DNA from: Chloroflexota bacterium
Lineage (GTDB): Bacteria; Chloroflexota; Anaerolineae; B4-G1
DNA length: 6,033 bases
Assembly (NCBI GenBank): GCA_030596915.1
Contig: JAUVSX010000208.1
Coordinates: 1-6,033, forward strand
Direction: 5' to 3'
This document shows positions 4,744-6,033 of the stretch, in pieces. Every line of letters begins with the position of its first letter. Positions within the stretch are counted from its first letter, which is position 1. The notes beneath the pieces were generated by a model. That model was not told the DNA's origin. It did not search any database and was given only the letters and a program-made list of their open reading frames with translations. The translations under genes were made by a program, and so were the position numbers.

Positions 4744-5364
4744 GTGCAAGCTACTCGAGAGCACATAATGCGGCTGCTGAAGGAGAGTGGGAGAGCGACC
4801 GTCGACGAGCTGAGTCGTTCATTGGGGCTGACTCCCGTGACGGTGCGCCACCACCTGGACATCCTGCGTGGTGAGGGCCTTGTCGCTGCACCCCTTGTAC
4901 GCCGGCGCAAAGCGCCGGGCCGCCCGCAGCATGTGTATACGCTCACTGATGACGCGAGCGAGCACTTCCCCAAGAGTTATGATCATCTGGCGAGTATGAT
5001 CCTGATTGAGTTGCGTTCGCTACTGTCGCCTGAGGAACTTGAGCAGATGATGGAGCGTATTGGCGAGCGCCTCGCGACCCAGGCTGATGTTCCTGAGGAA
5101 GCGGACTTCGAGGTCAGGCTCGTGAGTATCGTGGCGTACCTCAACGAGCGGGGCTATTTGGCCAGTTGGCAGATGCAGGAGGACGAGTACCTTCTCCACA
5201 TTGCTAACTGCCCATTCGAGCAGGTAGCCATTCTCCACAACGAGGTCTGCACAGTCGACATGACTATGTTGACGTGCTTGCTGGGGAGCAAGCCTGAGCG
5301 TATCACCTGGGCTTCGCAGACTGACCGCCAGTGCACATACATCATTAGGTCCGAAGCCAACTAG
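4744..5364 (+). CDS. SufR-like / ArsR-type winged-helix transcriptional regulator with C-terminal cysteines
   Basis: This is a 206-residue protein. Residues 1-70 form a winged helix-turn-helix: REHIMRLLKESGRATVDELS, then LGLTPVTVRHHLDILRGEGLV (28-47) as the recognition region, then the wing ending GRPQHVYTLTDDA. The following SEHFPKSYDHLASMILIEL is typical of the COG2345/SufR group. The C-terminal domain holds Cys156 (NCPF), Cys169 (NEVC), Cys178 (LTC) and Cys197 (RQCTY). In cyanobacterial SufR, C-terminal cysteines bind a [4Fe-4S] cluster and the protein represses Fe-S assembly genes, so Fe-S or redox sensing is plausible here. The spacing is C-X12-C-X8-C-X18-C, and the inner cysteine differs from the SufR pattern as I recall it. 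No suf genes are in the window; the next gene is a radical SAM protein, itself an Fe-S enzyme. The start is the GTG at 4744 after AGGAGGAGG, and the gene has its own strong promoter. DNA-binding role is secure; the ligand is inferred. Confidence 0.88.
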   Translation: MQATREHIMRLLKESGRATVDELSRSLGLTPVTVRHHLDILRGEGLVAAPLVRRRKAPGRPQHVYTLTDDASEHFPKSYDHLASMILIELRSLLSPEELEQMMERIGERLATQADVPEEADFEVRLVSIVAYLNERGYLASWQMQEDEYLLHIANCPFEQVAILHNEVCTVDMTMLTCLLGSKPERITWASQTDRQCTYIIRSEAN

Positions 5365-5389
5365 TGCGGGCGGTTCTCGGGCTGGAGCT

Positions 5390-5421
5390 GCCGGGGCGTT
5401 GTCCGAATCCTCGCTCCCGGC
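5390..5421 (+). terminator. Stem-loop between the regulator and the radical SAM gene, possible attenuator
   Basis: GCCGGG-GCG (5390-5398) pairs with CGC-CCCGGC (5412-5421) if T5415 is bulged, giving a nine-pair GC-rich stem with a 13-base loop (5399-5411). It lies in the 73-bp gap on the plus strand. No T-run follows, so full termination is doubtful; partial termination, mRNA processing or control of translation of the next gene are alternatives. A possible TTG start (5399) falls in the loop. Confidence 0.35.
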
Positions 5422-5437
5422 CGAACGGCTCACGCGG

Positions 5438-6033
5438 ATGAAGACGACTCTAGTCTATCCTGGCGTCGCCGGACGCGGATTCCGATCCCTGAAGCAGGGA
5501 ATGGATGCCGGCTGGATCTCCCACGGATTGGCGTGCCTTAGTGCGGCTGCGAAGGCCGAGGGGTTCGCAGTCGACCTGATTGACCTTCGCGCTCTTTCGG
5601 GATGGGACCACTACCGCGACGTGCTGGCGGAGCGTAAGCCAGATGTGGTCGGCGTGACGATGATGAGCGTCGACTACAACCCGGGCAGCCGGGCCGTTGC
5701 CATCGCCAGGGAGGTCAGGCCCGACGTGGTGACGGTCATCGGAGGTCCTCACGTCACCATTGCCCTCGAGGACGCGCTGCGGATTCCGGACGTGGACTAT
5801 CTGGTCACTCAGGAGGGGGAGGTGAACTTTCCTCGCCTCCTCGGCGCCATCGAACAAGGTGATCGTCCGGCTCACCGGGTGCTCCGCGGCGAGACCCCAG
5901 ACCTCGAGGCGATTCCTTACGCCGATCGAGATCTTTTCCTCAATGAGTGGCGTAAGTGGGGCTATGACCTGGATTCTCCCGAGGTCCCGTTTGTCGATGA
6001 GCTGCCCGAGCCATTTGCGACAGTCATCGCGGG
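5438..6033 (+). CDS. B12-binding domain radical SAM protein (BchE-like superfamily), N-terminal part, cut by the window edge
   Basis: The frame is open from the ATG at 5438 to the right edge (198 full codons). It begins MKTTLVYPGV and shows the Rossmann-like cobalamin-binding domain typical of this group: a first strand, then HGLACLSAAAKAEGFAVDLIDL (29-50), KPDVVGVTMMSVDYNPG (67-83), REVRPDVVTVIGGPHVTIALEDAL (91-114) and VDYLVTQEGEVNFPRLL (119-135). The IGGPH and EGE blocks are characteristic. The linker LEAIPYADRDLF (156-167) and the last visible PFATVIAG match the stretch that normally runs straight into the RGCP-x-x-C-x-x-C radical SAM cluster motif, which would lie just past the edge. The classic DxHxxG cobalamin motif is absent, as is common in this superfamily. 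Members perform methylations, cyclisations and other radical reactions; the exact one cannot be told. The ATG has almost no ribosome site; a TTG at 5399 would add 13 residues. It is likely co-transcribed with the regulator. Confidence 0.85.
   Translation, partial: MKTTLVYPGVAGRGFRSLKQGMDAGWISHGLACLSAAAKAEGFAVDLIDLRALSGWDHYRDVLAERKPDVVGVTMMSVDYNPGSRAVAIAREVRPDVVTVIGGPHVTIALEDALRIPDVDYLVTQEGEVNFPRLLGAIEQGDRPAHRVLRGETPDLEAIPYADRDLFLNEWRKWGYDLDSPEVPFVDELPEPFATVIA

Noticed and set aside
5450..5875. Minus-strand frame of 141 codons opposite the radical SAM gene
   Set aside because: The plus strand encodes a clear B12-binding/radical SAM N-terminus through the same bases; the minus frame is a shadow.

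Overview
This 6 kb window comes from a GC-rich bacterial chromosome with clear Shine-Dalgarno sites and near-consensus sigma70-type promoters. An LCP-family cell-wall enzyme beside a PSP1/RicT-type protein fits a Gram-positive-like (monoderm) lineage such as a high-GC deep branch of the Bacillota or a neighbouring phylum. The sequence alone does not settle the taxonomy. I see no rRNA, tRNA, CRISPR array, insertion sequence or phage gene.

Layout, left to right. (1) The first 72 codons of a minus-strand mutM (Fpg DNA glycosylase) run off the left edge. (2) Divergent from it, a strong extended -10 promoter drives an LCP (LytR-CpsA-Psr) protein on the plus strand, with an almost absent 5' leader. 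(3) Convergent with LCP, a minus-strand pair with an ATGA overlap encodes an M20-family amidohydrolase and, downstream of it, a peptidase S51/cyanophycinase-like protein that appears to have lost its catalytic Ser and Glu. (4) Upstream on the same strand lies a PSP1/RicT-type protein with the complete cysteine pattern. (5) A 372-bp divergent intergenic region carries a likely PSP1 promoter (minus), several small stem-loops and a near-perfect promoter (plus). (6) The plus promoter drives a SufR-like winged-helix regulator with four C-terminal cysteines. (7) After 73 bp with a stem-loop comes a B12-binding-domain radical SAM protein, cut by the right edge just before the expected radical SAM cysteine motif.

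How the genes work together. The amidohydrolase and S51-like protein are almost certainly co-translated and probably share a substrate area (acyl-amino acid or peptide hydrolysis). The regulator and the radical SAM gene form a plausible two-gene unit in which a metal or Fe-S sensing repressor controls itself and an oxygen-sensitive Fe-S/B12 enzyme. The mutM, LCP and PSP1 genes look like housekeeping neighbours with separate roles. I found no convincing entirely new system. The best leads are the degenerate S51 protein, the cysteine-bearing regulator with its palindromic promoter and radical SAM neighbour, and an apparent Lys-to-Gly change in a conserved MutM loop.
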